This document shows, piece by piece, positions 8,757 to 18,634 of a DNA stretch of 52,936 bases. The notes under the pieces were generated by a model. The model saw only the letters and a program-made list of their open reading frames with translations, was not told the origin of the DNA and made no database searches. Position 1 is the stretch's first letter, and the number at the start of each line of letters is the position of its first letter. Origin of the DNA: Clostridia bacterium (GTDB taxonomy: Bacteria > Bacillota > Clostridia > Oscillospirales > UBA644); contig WHHJ01000005.1 of the NCBI GenBank assembly GCA_014872655.1, positions 1 to 52,936 on the forward strand, written 5' to 3'. A program made the position numbers and the translations under genes.

Positions 8757-8797
8757 AAGTTGAGGCTATGAAAATAGCCGCTAAGCTTTTTTCTTTT
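8757..8797 (+). terminator. First of two tandem terminators
   Basis: The inner stem GGCTAT/ATAGCC (8764-8769, 8774-8779) closes a GAAA tetraloop. An outer AAGTT/AGCTT pairing is separated by a small bulge. TTTTTTCTTTT follows. It probably ends the foldase transcript. Confidence 0.7.
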
Positions 8798-8815
8798 CAT
8801 TTCTAATCCTATACG

Positions 8816-8855
8816 GGCCAATAGACATGCTTCGGCATGTCTATTGGCCTTTTTG
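8816..8855 (+). terminator. Second tandem terminator with UUCG tetraloop
   Basis: A perfect 15-bp stem (8816-8830 with 8835-8849) closes a C(UUCG)G tetraloop, one of the most stable RNA loops, and is followed by TTTTT. The intergenic stretch 8657-8957 holds these two hairpins plus an imperfect stem at about 8898-8926. A TATAAT at 8743-8748 lacks a good -35 box. No coding frame was seen. Confidence 0.85.
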
Positions 8856-8957
8856 CAAAAAATTGGGGATAAATCAGATAATTTCTGACAAAATAGTAAA
8901 CAGACATGATTTGGTATGTTTGTTATGTATCGCATTTGAAAGGAATTACTGATCAAT

Positions 8958-11900
8958 ATGGAATATATTCGCAGATCATCAAAACCGTTAGTTGCTGTGT
9001 TGAATAAAAGTATGGACCAGATCAAGAAAATTCGACGCAGTATGGAGCAAAATGAAGAAAATATATTGATAAAAGATAATTATCATTTGATCCATCGCGT
9101 ATATGTCAATACGTATTTAGCTTTGTTAAACAATGATACGCTTCCTGCTGCACCAACGGGCAAGTATCCGCGTGTTTATGAAAGTTGTTTTCATTTTTTA
9201 GATGATTGCGGATATCGCATAACGGAGGAGATCTTTTCCGATTTTTCGGAGAGTTTAGCCAAGACGATGCAATTGCAAAATGATGAGATTGCGCTGTTTC
9301 CGGATTTATTGCGAGCTGCCGTATTGGTGCAGTTGAGTCAGCTTTCCTGTCGGCCTAATACAAAGGGTAAATTATTGTTATTGTTTGGTTGTCTGCGTTT
9401 TTTGAATCAATATATTTTTGAAGATATTTATCAGACTTTGAGCTGCAATGAGGCTTTGCTGTGTGAAGACGAAACGTATCGCGGCTTGGATCGAAAAAGT
9501 AAAGATTTATATCGGTATCAGATTGCACGAGAGGCTTTGCGACAGGGTATCCCGGAATATGATTTGGTAGTTCGGTTGTTGGCGGAGGCTCGAACCGGAA
9601 AAACACCACGGCAGCGTCACATCGGATATTACTTATTTCGTAAGAAGAAAAGATGGTATTTGCCTGCAACCGTGATTTTGCCGATGGCAGCAAGCATATT
9701 ACTATTTTTACTTTGTAAAAATATCATCGTTTCGTTGTTGGCTTTTTTACCTCTATGGCAGATTTTAAAGTACGCATTGGAGTTTTTTTATTCCAAAACA
9801 ACGCGTTCTCAAATATTGCCGCGGATGAAAATAACACAACACTGTCCCAAAACATTGGTGACCATTATTACTTTGATTGGGAAAAAAGCAGATGTGGATG
9901 AATTAGTCCACAAAATGGAGCAATACCATTACGGGAATGATACCAGCGGGATCATGATCGGTGTTTTAGCGGACTTGCCGCAGTGTGCCGACCCCTTGAC
10001 GGAACAGGATATTGAGTTAGTTCGTTATTTGAAAAAGAAGACAGAATTGCTCAACCAGCGATTTTCCAATGTTTTTTTTGCGGCGGTCAGAAAACGGACG
10101 CTAAGCCCGGATCACGTTTATACCGGAAGAGAGCGGAAGCGCGGTGCTGTTTGTGATTTTTTTGAGGCGGTGGCAGGTACCGGGGAAGATCGTTTTTTAT
10201 TGCTTCAAGGAGATGTCCGGGATGCCAAGTATTTTGTGGCATTAGATTCGGATACAAACCCGCATGCGGAAACGATTCGAAAATTGGTAGGAATACTAGA
10301 GCATCCGCTGGCACAACCGGTTTATAATGATGATTGTACTTGTGTAGTGGATGGGTACGGAATTGCAGCTCCGCGAATGGAAGTGGATTTGCGTTCAGCG
10401 AATGAAAATCTGTTCAGTCGTATTGTAAGCGGTCTGGGCGGGGTAGAAGTATATGGGAATTCTTCGTTCAGTGTTTATCAGGATTTATATGCGGATGGCA
10501 TTTTTGCCGGAAAAGGTGTGATCCGTATCGAGGCATTTCGCAAGGTGATGAAGAATAAGTTCCCGGATAACCGCATTTTAAGTCATGACATTTTGGAAGG
10601 ATCTTTCTTGCGTACGGCTTATGCTTCAGATATTTGTTTTTCGGACAGTACACCTAAAAGTATGTTGTCCTATATGAAGCGCAATCATCGTTGGATCCGC
10701 GGAGATATTCAGAACTTACCTTATCTGTTGCCTACGATTAAAACCGAACAGGGAAAGGCAAAGAACCCGCTTTCAGCGTTGTCAAAATATAAAATCTTTG
10801 ATAACTTTAGAAGAGCACTGACTCCGATATCTATTTTATTACTGCTTTTATCTTCTGCTTTTTGGGGCGTTGTTCCATTTTGTATCGCGATAACCGCATC
10901 TTTTATCGGATTTTTATTTAGCATCATTTATAAATTTGTCGATATGCGGTATTTGTCTTCGGTTCGATATCGATCCAAAACCTTCCCGGTTCTGACGCAG
11001 TCTTTTTTGCAAGGTCTGCTGGACTTTGTGTGTTTACCGTATATCAGCTTTGTACAGATTGACGCTATCATTCGGGCTCTGTGTCGGTTGATATCGGGTA
11101 AAAAAATGTTGGAATGGACGACGGCTGCAGAATCGGATAAAAAGCATCAGGGCACGATTGGTACCTACTTTGCGCGGATGTGGGCGCAGTTTATAGGGAT
11201 ATTCTTTCTCTTTTCTCCGATCTTTTGGGTTGTTGCTCCTTTATGGATTTTAGGAATTGTATTGGTCTTTTTGCTGGATAAGACCAAGAAAGTTTCAAAG
11301 TTTGAAAAGAAAAATATCAAACCGATGCTGCGGGATATGTGGTCGTATTTTGAGGATCACTTAACCGAAGAAAATCATTTTCTGCCGCCGGATAATTATC
11401 AGCAAAAACCGTTGGGCGTCGTTGCGCACAGAACCTCTCCAACTAATATCGGTTTGGCGATGTTGTGTTGCTTGGGCGCTTATGACGAGGGATTTATTGC
11501 CCGGGAAAAATTGTATTTCTATCTGGAAAAGGCTCTGGATACTATCGATAATCTGGAAAAATGGAACGGACATTTGTTGAACTGGTATGACACCACCACT
11601 TGTAAACCGCTTGCCCCCGCCTATGTGTCCAGTGTAGATAACGGAAATTATGCTGCGTTTTTGTATGCGTTAAAAAATGGGTTGATGCGTTTTCATGAAA
11701 CGCGTGCCAAAGAAATTGCCACTCGGATTGAAAACCAGCTTGCTCATACGGATTTCCGGTATCTATATGATAAAAAGAAAAACTTATTTTATATTGGTTA
11801 CGACGTAGAACGTGGGGAATATAGCAACAGCTATTATGATTTATATGCCAGTGAGTCTCGATTAACCAGTTTTTACGCCATTGCAACCAAACAGGTTCCG

Positions 11901-14900
11901 ATGCGGCACTGGGAAAATATCAATCGGTTTATGGTAAAGTCGCATGGATATATTGGCGTAAAATCGTGGTCCGGAACTATGTTTGAATATTTTATGCCGT
12001 CTATTTTGTTGCCGTCTTTGAGAGGGTCTTTTCCGTATGAGATGCTTCAGTATGCGGTTACCGAACAGGTGCATGCGTGTGGCAGGGGGCCTTGGGGAAT
12101 TTCCGAAAGTGCTTACTATTCCTTTGACAAGGCGTTGAACTATCAATATAAGGCCTTTGGTGTTCGTGCTTTAGCTCTTCGGCATGCGACATACTCCCAC
12201 GATGTCATCAGCCCATATTCTACCTGGTTGACCTTGCCGTTTCGGCCCAGAATTTCATATCAAAACCTAATGAAAATGAAAAAGTTAGGCTTTTATGGAA
12301 AATATGGGTTTTACGAGGCTATCGATTACTCTCTTTCCTCCTCTAAAAAAGAAGCCAACATTGTTTACAGTTATATGGCACATCATATCGGGATGTCGTT
12401 TTTAGCGGGTGTGAATTATGATAAAGACCATATTATGCAAAAACGGTTTTTATCGGCTCAGATGAAGGCGTATTCTTTTTTGTTAGAGGAAAAATTGCCG
12501 TCCACCATTGTTCGATATTCGGATGAATTTGTCCAGAAAGGTCATAAAGAACGTTATCATATCCGTAGCGAGGAGCATACGGTCATTCATCCGGAGTTAC
12601 CGAATGTCAAGGTTTTATCGAATGGAAACTTTTCTTCCGTATTTACCGATAATGGATGCGGAGCACTGAAGTATAAAGATCGTTTTTTGACAAAGTTTGT
12701 GCCGGATTGTTTTCAGGTCGGATTTTTTGCGGTATACGGAGAGGGCGCGATGCGTTTTCCGCTTACGGCTGCGCCGTATTTTCATCCCCGAATACAGTAC
12801 CGAACCGGGTTTGATGTTGGGGAGATCAATTATCTGAGTCGAGAAAAGGATTTAGAAGGCCGTGTCTCGGTTACGGTATGCGCCGATGTTGATTGTGAGA
12901 TTCGAGAAATTGCAATAAAAAATAATCTTGGAAAAGCAAGAAACGGAACTTTACTGGTTTACATGGAACCGATTTTATGTGAGTTGACCGCTTATCGGTC
13001 TCACCCTGCATTTTGCGGTTTATTCATCGAAACCAAGAAAGAGGACGGGGTCTTGTTGTTTCATCGCAGAGCCCGTTCTAATCCGGAGGAGAGTTTGTGG
13101 TTGGGGCTTGCCATTTCCGCTCCGTACGAATTTGAGTTGTCTCGGTTTTTAGCCCTCAATCGTTTCGATGATGTTTGGATGGATTATGCGTTTCGAACCT
13201 CGTTTTCCAACCGTACAGACGGAGCCGTGGATCCGTGTGCTGCGTTTAAAATTCCGCTTACACTTTCAGCGCGGGGAGCGGAATTCATTTATGTTTATAC
13301 GGCGTGCGGGAAAACGGAATCCGAGGTGGTCAATCGTATTCATTCTTGCATGTCTCACAAATATGCTCAACTCAAACAAGGGTATGTGAACCATATCAAA
13401 AGTGTTTATCGTGCATTGGGGATGCGGAAAGAGGATCTGTATTTGCATGATATCCTGGTCAATGCGGTTTACAAGAAGCAAGTGAGATATATTCCTCGCC
13501 AATATAAAAGCAGACACGGCATTGAAGATTTATGGAAATATGGCATCAGCGGCGACAGCAATATGATCTTTATCAAAGCAGACGCCGAAAATATTGATAA
13601 GACAGAAATGTTTCTCAAGGCTTTTCGGTTGCTGAAATTGGAACACATTGAATGCGAATTGATTATCGGATACGAAGAAAGCAGTTTGTATGACAGTCCG
13701 CTGAAGAACCGATTAGGGGAATTGATTGCCGAAAACGGATTAACGTCCTATTTGGAAAAACGCCGAGGAATTTTTCTGGTAAACATTCGAAATTTTTCTG
13801 ATATTGCGTTGTTTACATCCGTTTGCTGTTTTTATGCGGATTTAGAACGCGGCTGGTCTGTTGACGGACAGCGAATCCGGAGATATTTTCCGCAGAAACT
13901 TTTCAGCGGGGTTCCTGTTCCAATTCGATATTTGTACAAAACCGGCGTCGGAGGATTTGTAAAAGATGGGTTTGGTATCGATGACAAAAAGAATTTTCCG
14001 ACGATGCCGCCCTGGACGCACATTTTGGCAAACAGTCGATTCGGCACGGTTTTAGGGGAGAGCAGCTTAGGTTACACGTATGCGTACAATGCGCAGAAAA
14101 ATAAAATTACGCCTTGGAAAAATGATGTGGTATCGGATAATGACGGCGAACCTTTGCGGTTGCGTATGGGGGCCAGAGCGTATGATGTTCTTTCGGGGGC
14201 GAGTGTGGTTTATAAAAAAGGTCGTGCGGAGTATCGGACGGCGATTGGTAATATTGAATTGAAAATCACGGTTTTTGTCCCGCTTTACGACTGTGCAAAA
14301 ATTTTAATGGTAGAGTATGACAACAAGGGAAAGGCGGACAGCGTTTTGGTTTATTCACCGCACATTGTGATGGGCAACGGCGTTTCGATTCGTTGTACGG
14401 AAAAGAATTTGCAAAATCGAGCTCTATTCTATACCAACAGGTTGAACACAGAATTCCGTGATGCGGTTACCTGTGTGTTCGGATCGGACTGTAACGCAGA
14501 TATGAATGGGATTTATCGAGTGATACGTTCCGGAGACCGTGGGCAAGCGTGTTTTGTGTTGGGATATGGATTGAGTGAAAAGGCCGCCAAAAATATTTTA
14601 TCTAAATATGCAAACTTTTCTTATTGTAAAAAGCAATTAGAGAAAGTCGTTTTATATTATGATTCTTTTCAGGCCGTTACGATTGAAACTGCGGATGAAA
14701 CATTAAATCTGTTTTATAATACTTTTTTAATGTATCAAGTGGTGATCGATCGAATTACGGCAAGAACTGGATTTTACCAATGCAGTGGTGCTTACGGTTT
14801 TCGAGATCAGCTACAGGATGCGATCGGTGTTGTTTCGGTTCGTCCGAATTTTCTGAAACATCAGATTCTCCGTTGTGCGGCTCGTCAATTTGAAGAGGGT

Positions 14901-16154
14901 GACGTCATGCACTGGTGGCATCAGGGGGTACGAAGTACCGATGACTTCAGCGGGGTTCGAACCCGGTTTTCAGATGATTTGTTGTGGCTTCCGTATGCGG
15001 TAGCGGAATATCTTGAAAAAACCGGAGATGTTTCTTTGTTACAACATGGAGTCAATTATATTCAGGGCCCGTTGCTTGATGAATCGGAGCAGGAGCGTAT
15101 GATGACGGGCGTACGATCTGATTGCAGAGAATCGGTATATCAACATTGCTTACGCGCATTGAAGAAGGGTATTACAAGTGGTCCGAATGGGCTGATTTTG
15201 TTTGGCTGCGGAGATTGGAATGACGGAATGAGCCGTGTAGGTTCCGAAGGACGTGGGGAAACGGTCTGGGGCAGTTTTTTTGCCGTCATTGTATTGGAGC
15301 ACTTTCAAAAAGTAGCGGATGCTGTTTCGGATTTAGAAACTTCTGCCTGGTGCAAGGAGCAATCTCAGCGTTTGCGCCACGCCATCGAAGAACATGCTTG
15401 GGATGGTAAGTGGTATTTACGCGGATATTTTGACGATGGCAGAAAGTTGGGTTCCTCAGAAAACACGGAATGTAAAATTGATTTAATTGCCCAATCTTTT
15501 TCCTCGATTGCCGGCGGATTTGATCCGTCAAGGGTCCAAACGGCACTATCTCAGGCCAATATGTATTTGGTAGATGGCTCTGTGGGTGGAATCAATCTGT
15601 TTTATCCTCCTTTTGCCGAGAGTGCAGACGATCCTGGGTATATTAACGGGTATATCCGTGGCGTCCGAGAAAACGGTGGTCAGTATACGCATGCTGCTGT
15701 ATGGTATGCCTTGGCACTTTTAAAGGCAAAGCGCTTAGACGAATGTTATGAAATGATTTGCATGCTCAATCCGGTAAATCGGACAAAAACATTGGCACAG
15801 GTTCGTTGTTATCGTACGGAGCCGTATGTATTATGCGGGGACGTTTATTCAAACTCCGCTCATTGCGGGATGGGCGGATGGAGCCATTATACGGGAGCCG
15901 CCGGGTGGTATTTTAAAGTGATAACGGAGGAAATGCTCGGAATTAAGCGGTGCCCGGACGGGTTGTTGATTCATCCTCATTTACCGGAACAAATCTCGGA
16001 TTATACCGCTAAAATTAAGGTGGACGATACGGTGATTGATCTTACGGTAAAACCGTCTGATCAAACGGGGTTAACAGTCGATGGCCGTCCTTGTAAAGCC
16101 ATTCCATTAGATGGAGGATTTCATCAAGCCGTATATCGATATGTGAAAGGATAA
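8958..16154 (+). CDS. Cyclic beta-1,2-glucan synthase-like protein (GT84-glucoamylase-like-GH94)
   Basis: A 2398-residue membrane protein with the NdvB/Cgs architecture. The order is: a helical N-terminal region (to about 230); two membrane helices (about 235-275); a glycosyltransferase domain with ALDSDTNP (DxD near 429-431), SHDILEG and an NHRWIRGD motif near 575 equivalent to QxxRW; further membrane helices (about 615-780); a glucoamylase-like domain; and a C-terminal GH94 phosphorylase-type domain whose catalytic Asp lies in GDWNDGM near 2086. In Gram-negatives such proteins make periplasmic cyclic glucans; here the product would be exported or cell-surface glucan. AAAGGA lies 14 bases before ATG 8958, a rather long spacing. 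It is alone in its transcript. Confidence 0.88.
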   Translation: MEYIRRSSKPLVAVLNKSMDQIKKIRRSMEQNEENILIKDNYHLIHRVYVNTYLALLNNDTLPAAPTGKYPRVYESCFHFLDDCGYRITEEIFSDFSESLAKTMQLQNDEIALFPDLLRAAVLVQLSQLSCRPNTKGKLLLLFGCLRFLNQYIFEDIYQTLSCNEALLCEDETYRGLDRKSKDLYRYQIAREALRQGIPEYDLVVRLLAEARTGKTPRQRHIGYYLFRKKKRWYLPATVILPMAASILLFLLCKNIIVSLLAFLPLWQILKYALEFFYSKTTRSQILPRMKITQHCPKTLVTIITLIGKKADVDELVHKMEQYHYGNDTSGIMIGVLADLPQCADPLTEQDIELVRYLKKKTELLNQRFSNVFFAAVRKRTLSPDHVYTGRERKRGAVCDFFEAVAGTGEDRFLLLQGDVRDAKYFVALDSDTNPHAETIRKLVGILEHPLAQPVYNDDCTCVVDGYGIAAPRMEVDLRSANENLFSRIVSGLGGVEVYGNSSFSVYQDLYADGIFAGKGVIRIEAFRKVMKNKFPDNRILSHDILEGSFLRTAYASDICFSDSTPKSMLSYMKRNHRWIRGDIQNLPYLLPTIKTEQGKAKNPLSALSKYKIFDNFRRALTPISILLLLLSSAFWGVVPFCIAITASFIGFLFSIIYKFVDMRYLSSVRYRSKTFPVLTQSFLQGLLDFVCLPYISFVQIDAIIRALCRLISGKKMLEWTTAAESDKKHQGTIGTYFARMWAQFIGIFFLFSPIFWVVAPLWILGIVLVFLLDKTKKVSKFEKKNIKPMLRDMWSYFEDHLTEENHFLPPDNYQQKPLGVVAHRTSPTNIGLAMLCCLGAYDEGFIAREKLYFYLEKALDTIDNLEKWNGHLLNWYDTTTCKPLAPAYVSSVDNGNYAAFLYALKNGLMRFHETRAKEIATRIENQLAHTDFRYLYDKKKNLFYIGYDVERGEYSNSYYDLYASESRLTSFYAIATKQVPMRHWENINRFMVKSHGYIGVKSWSGTMFEYFMPSILLPSLRGSFPYEMLQYAVTEQVHACGRGPWGISESAYYSFDKALNYQYKAFGVRALALRHATYSHDVISPYSTWLTLPFRPRISYQNLMKMKKLGFYGKYGFYEAIDYSLSSSKKEANIVYSYMAHHIGMSFLAGVNYDKDHIMQKRFLSAQMKAYSFLLEEKLPSTIVRYSDEFVQKGHKERYHIRSEEHTVIHPELPNVKVLSNGNFSSVFTDNGCGALKYKDRFLTKFVPDCFQVGFFAVYGEGAMRFPLTAAPYFHPRIQYRTGFDVGEINYLSREKDLEGRVSVTVCADVDCEIREIAIKNNLGKARNGTLLVYMEPILCELTAYRSHPAFCGLFIETKKEDGVLLFHRRARSNPEESLWLGLAISAPYEFELSRFLALNRFDDVWMDYAFRTSFSNRTDGAVDPCAAFKIPLTLSARGAEFIYVYTACGKTESEVVNRIHSCMSHKYAQLKQGYVNHIKSVYRALGMRKEDLYLHDILVNAVYKKQVRYIPRQYKSRHGIEDLWKYGISGDSNMIFIKADAENIDKTEMFLKAFRLLKLEHIECELIIGYEESSLYDSPLKNRLGELIAENGLTSYLEKRRGIFLVNIRNFSDIALFTSVCCFYADLERGWSVDGQRIRRYFPQKLFSGVPVPIRYLYKTGVGGFVKDGFGIDDKKNFPTMPPWTHILANSRFGTVLGESSLGYTYAYNAQKNKITPWKNDVVSDNDGEPLRLRMGARAYDVLSGASVVYKKGRAEYRTAIGNIELKITVFVPLYDCAKILMVEYDNKGKADSVLVYSPHIVMGNGVSIRCTEKNLQNRALFYTNRLNTEFRDAVTCVFGSDCNADMNGIYRVIRSGDRGQACFVLGYGLSEKAAKNILSKYANFSYCKKQLEKVVLYYDSFQAVTIETADETLNLFYNTFLMYQVVIDRITARTGFYQCSGAYGFRDQLQDAIGVVSVRPNFLKHQILRCAARQFEEGDVMHWWHQGVRSTDDFSGVRTRFSDDLLWLPYAVAEYLEKTGDVSLLQHGVNYIQGPLLDESEQERMMTGVRSDCRESVYQHCLRALKKGITSGPNGLILFGCGDWNDGMSRVGSEGRGETVWGSFFAVIVLEHFQKVADAVSDLETSAWCKEQSQRLRHAIEEHAWDGKWYLRGYFDDGRKLGSSENTECKIDLIAQSFSSIAGGFDPSRVQTALSQANMYLVDGSVGGINLFYPPFAESADDPGYINGYIRGVRENGGQYTHAAVWYALALLKAKRLDECYEMICMLNPVNRTKTLAQVRCYRTEPYVLCGDVYSNSAHCGMGGWSHYTGAAGWYFKVITEEMLGIKRCPDGLLIHPHLPEQISDYTAKIKVDDTVIDLTVKPSDQTGLTVDGRPCKAIPLDGGFHQAVYRYVKG

Positions 16155-16184
16155 TATCTTCTGTTTTTTGAAAGATAAAAAGAC

Positions 16185-16250
16185 TTGACAACACCGCAAT
16201 ATAATGGTACTATATATGATAGTAAACCATTGTATTGCGGTGCTCTTTTT
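16185..16250 (+). promoter_or_regulatory. Overlapping terminator and promoter before lgt
   Basis: TTGACA (16185-16190), exactly 17 bases, then TACTAT (16208-16213) forms a sigma-A promoter. The 17-base spacer is also the left arm of a 16-bp inverted repeat (16192-16207 with 16227-16242, one G-U pair) followed by TCTTTTT. Read from the glucan synthase gene, the repeat is a terminator; the same DNA starts the lgt transcript. Confidence 0.75.
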
Positions 16251-16304
16251 ATTTTTTAACAGAGCATACAGAGTACTTCGCAACAGGACAAGCAGGAGGT
16301 AACA

Positions 16305-17375
16305 ATGACAAGCAGTGTAGCCTTTCCTCAACTGGGAATCGGACCTTTCGATTTGAATCGAGTGGCATTCAGTATCGGGGATTTTAATGTGTATTGGTAT
16401 GCAATTATTATTACGTTTGGTATGATTTTGGCCATTTTGTTTGCGATGAAATTTGCCAAACGTTACCAGTTAAGTTCAGATGATTTGTTAGATGTAGTTT
16501 TATGGTGTATTCCTACTGCATTGATCGGTGCACGTATTTATTATGTACTGTTTAGTATTCAGGATTTTCTGACAGACGGAAAACTGGATTGGGGAAAGGT
16601 ATTTGCATTTCGCAATGGCGGTCTGGCGATATATGGAGGAGTAATAGTCGGTTTTGTGGTTGCCTATTTGGTGTGTCGATACAAGAAAATAGACGTCATG
16701 GCTGTTTTTGATATCGGAGCAATGGGCTTTTTAATCGGACAATGTATCGGAAGATGGGGTAATTTTGTCAATGCCGAGGCGTTTGGAACACCTACAACAT
16801 TGCCTTGGGGCATGTCGATTGACGGCGGCACTCCGGTTCATCCGACTTTTTTGTATGAAAGTTTATGGAATTTATTCGGATTTATTTTAATCTATACGTT
16901 TGCCCGGACGTTAAAAAAACATAACGGAGAACTTTTCTCCATGTACATTGCTTGGTATGGCTTCGGACGTTTTTGGGTAGAGGGACTGCGTACGGATAGT
17001 TTGTATTTATTCACTGATCATTTTGTAGAAGAACACGGCATTTATTATAATCCGCGTATTTCTCAGATCGTAGCTCTGATATCGGTTATTTTGGGAATTG
17101 TTCTCTTTATTTTAGTTCGAAAAGGCGTGTTTGAAAAAATGTATCAACGCCGGCTGACGAAGTACCGCGAATGGCTTGCGGCTCATCCGGAAAAAGCAAA
17201 ACGCCTTGAAAAAAAGAAAAATGTTTATGTTGATCAATTTTTGTCTTCAGAACCGAATACGATCATTTCTTCAGAGCCAGGTAGCCTTCCTCAGGAGGAG
17301 CCGGTTTCGAAAGAGAAAGTTGCGGAGCAGGACAACGAAACACAAATAGATAGTGAACAGAAAGAGGAGGAGTAA
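16305..17375 (+). CDS. lgt: Prolipoprotein diacylglyceryl transferase
   Basis: Transfers diacylglycerol from phosphatidylglycerol to the lipobox cysteine of prolipoproteins, the first step for lipoproteins such as those at 3601 and 7211. Seven hydrophobic segments, the NGGLAIYGGVIVG loop and the family signature GRWGNFVNAEAFG are present. At 356 residues it exceeds the usual 260-290 because of a charged C-terminal tail (from about residue 272), first basic (MYQRRLTKYREWLAAHPEK) then acidic and ending in EEE. The tail is probably cytoplasmic and of unknown role. AGGAGG lies at 16294-16299, and folD follows after 2 bases. Confidence 0.95.
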   Translation: MTSSVAFPQLGIGPFDLNRVAFSIGDFNVYWYAIIITFGMILAILFAMKFAKRYQLSSDDLLDVVLWCIPTALIGARIYYVLFSIQDFLTDGKLDWGKVFAFRNGGLAIYGGVIVGFVVAYLVCRYKKIDVMAVFDIGAMGFLIGQCIGRWGNFVNAEAFGTPTTLPWGMSIDGGTPVHPTFLYESLWNLFGFILIYTFARTLKKHNGELFSMYIAWYGFGRFWVEGLRTDSLYLFTDHFVEEHGIYYNPRISQIVALISVILGIVLFILVRKGVFEKMYQRRLTKYREWLAAHPEKAKRLEKKKNVYVDQFLSSEPNTIISSEPGSLPQEEPVSKEKVAEQDNETQIDSEQKEEE

Positions 17376-17377
17376 CA

Positions 17378-18262
17378 GTGTCTGCTGTTATATTAGACGG
17401 GAAAGCGTTGGCTTTAAAAAAACGAGAAGAGATCAAGCAGCAAATTGATTGTCTAAAAAGCAAGGGGTTGTGTCCCGGGCTTGCAGTTATTTTGGTAGGG
17501 GAAGATCCTGCTTCGAAGGTATATGTCAACAACAAGAAAAAAGCTTGTGAGCAGACCGGTATTTATTCGGAAGTACACCTGTTGCCGGAGAATACTTCGG
17601 AGGCGGATTTACTGACTTTGATCGATCGGTTGAACAAGCAGGAAAATATCCATGGAATTTTGCTGCAGGCCCCCATTCCGGCACATTTGAATTATCAGAA
17701 AATTTCTGAAACGATCAGTCCGTTTAAAGATGTAGACGCCTTTCATCCATACAATGTCGGGAAAATTATGATGGGAGATTATGATTTATTACCCTGTACG
17801 CCTGCCGGTGTCATTGAGTTGATTAAATCTTCCGGAACTGAAATTGCCGGCAAGCATTGTGTCGTTGTCGGCCGCAGCAACATTGTCGGAAAACCTCAGG
17901 CGATGCTGTTGCTTCACGAAAACGGAACAGTTACGATTTGCCATTCTAAAACCCCTGATTTAAAGCAGGTTACTCGAATGGCGGATATTTTAGTCAGTGC
18001 GGTTGGCCGTGCAAAAGTCATTACAGCGGATATGATTAAAGAGGGCGCAGTAGTAATTGACGTTGGGATGAACCGCAATGAACAAGGAAAGTTGTGCGGA
18101 GACGTTGATTTTGAGCCTGCTTGCGAAGTAGCTGGATACATTACGCCGGTTCCCGGAGGAGTTGGTCCGATGACGATTACAATGCTGCTCAAAAACACCG
18201 TAAAGGCTGCTCAGTTATTTTGGGAAAAACAGGGGAAATTGCCGTTCGGTTATTCCTGCTAA
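17378..18262 (+). CDS. folD: Bifunctional methylenetetrahydrofolate dehydrogenase/cyclohydrolase
   Basis: Interconverts methylene-, methenyl- and formyl-tetrahydrofolate in one-carbon metabolism, using NADP. The 294-residue length is normal. Motifs are ASKVYVNNKKKACEQTGI with the catalytic lysine, ILLQAPIPAHL, the VVGRSNIVGKPQAMLL dinucleotide-binding turn and PVPGGVGPMT. The GTG start at 17378 has AGGAGG before it, and the gene is almost certainly co-transcribed with lgt. There is no functional link with lgt beyond shared expression. Confidence 0.96.
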   Translation: MSAVILDGKALALKKREEIKQQIDCLKSKGLCPGLAVILVGEDPASKVYVNNKKKACEQTGIYSEVHLLPENTSEADLLTLIDRLNKQENIHGILLQAPIPAHLNYQKISETISPFKDVDAFHPYNVGKIMMGDYDLLPCTPAGVIELIKSSGTEIAGKHCVVVGRSNIVGKPQAMLLLHENGTVTICHSKTPDLKQVTRMADILVSAVGRAKVITADMIKEGAVVIDVGMNRNEQGKLCGDVDFEPACEVAGYITPVPGGVGPMTITMLLKNTVKAAQLFWEKQGKLPFGYSC

Positions 18263-18300
18263 TGCCGTGTCAAAAATTTGATTTTTATAAATTTTTTCTA

Positions 18301-18329
18301 TTGACAAACGCGTGCTTGTATGGTATACT
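18301..18329 (+). promoter_or_regulatory. Promoter of the tRNA-Leu pair
   Basis: TTGACA (18301-18306), a 17-base spacer and TATACT (18324-18329), 11 bases before the first tRNA base. Confidence 0.85.
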
Positions 18330-18339
18330 ATACAGGCAC

Positions 18340-18423
18340 GCGGATGTGGCGGAATTGGCAGACGCGCCAGACTTAGGATCTGGTGTCTTGTACGTGGGGG
18401 TTCAAGTCCCTTCATCCGCACCA
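18340..18423 (+). tRNA. tRNA-Leu (anticodon TAG)
   Basis: The acceptor stem GCGGATG pairs with CATCCGC. The anticodon loop CTTAGGA gives anticodon TAG (CUA codon family). A long variable arm, typical of tRNA-Leu, and the T-loop GGTTCAAGTCC are present. CCA is encoded (18421-18423). Confidence 0.96.
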
Positions 18424-18454
18424 TTTCTTTTTAAGTGTCTCAATAATTGAATAT

Positions 18455-18541
18455 GCGGATATGGCGGAATTGGCAGACGCGCTAGATTCAGGTTCTAGTG
18501 GTAGCAATACTGTGCAGGTTCAAGTCCTGTTATCCGCACCA
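18455..18541 (+). tRNA. tRNA-Leu (anticodon CAG), prophage integration target
   Basis: The acceptor stem GCGGATA pairs with TATCCGC. The anticodon loop TTCAGGT gives CAG (CUG codon). A long variable arm and encoded CCA (18539-18541) are present. The last 18 bases recur at 49567-49584, so the prophage supplied or duplicated the 3' end and left the tRNA intact. Confidence 0.96.
18524..18541 (+). repeat. attL core (18 bp)
   Basis: Identical to 49567-49584 and equal to the end of tRNA-Leu(CAG), including CCA. It is the left crossover site of the prophage. Confidence 0.92.
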
Positions 18542-18559
18542 TGGTTTTTTTACTATTAT

Positions 18560-18595
18560 AAAATCCCGGAAATTCGATATTTCTGGGATTTTTTG
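18560..18595 (+). terminator. Phage-supplied terminator behind tRNA-Leu(CAG)
   Basis: A 14-bp stem with one G-U pair (18560-18573 with 18579-18592), a 5-base loop and a T-run. Integration separated the tRNA from its own terminator (49593-49641); this hairpin takes its place. Confidence 0.85.
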
Positions 18596-18634
18596 TTGTT
18601 TTAAGACTGTGCAGAACAGGCAAGAAAAACGGCG

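Noticed and set aside
8657..8957. A riboswitch before the glucan synthase gene
   Set aside because: The hairpins are explained as tandem terminators. No c-di-GMP, c-di-AMP or other known aptamer core could be recognised.
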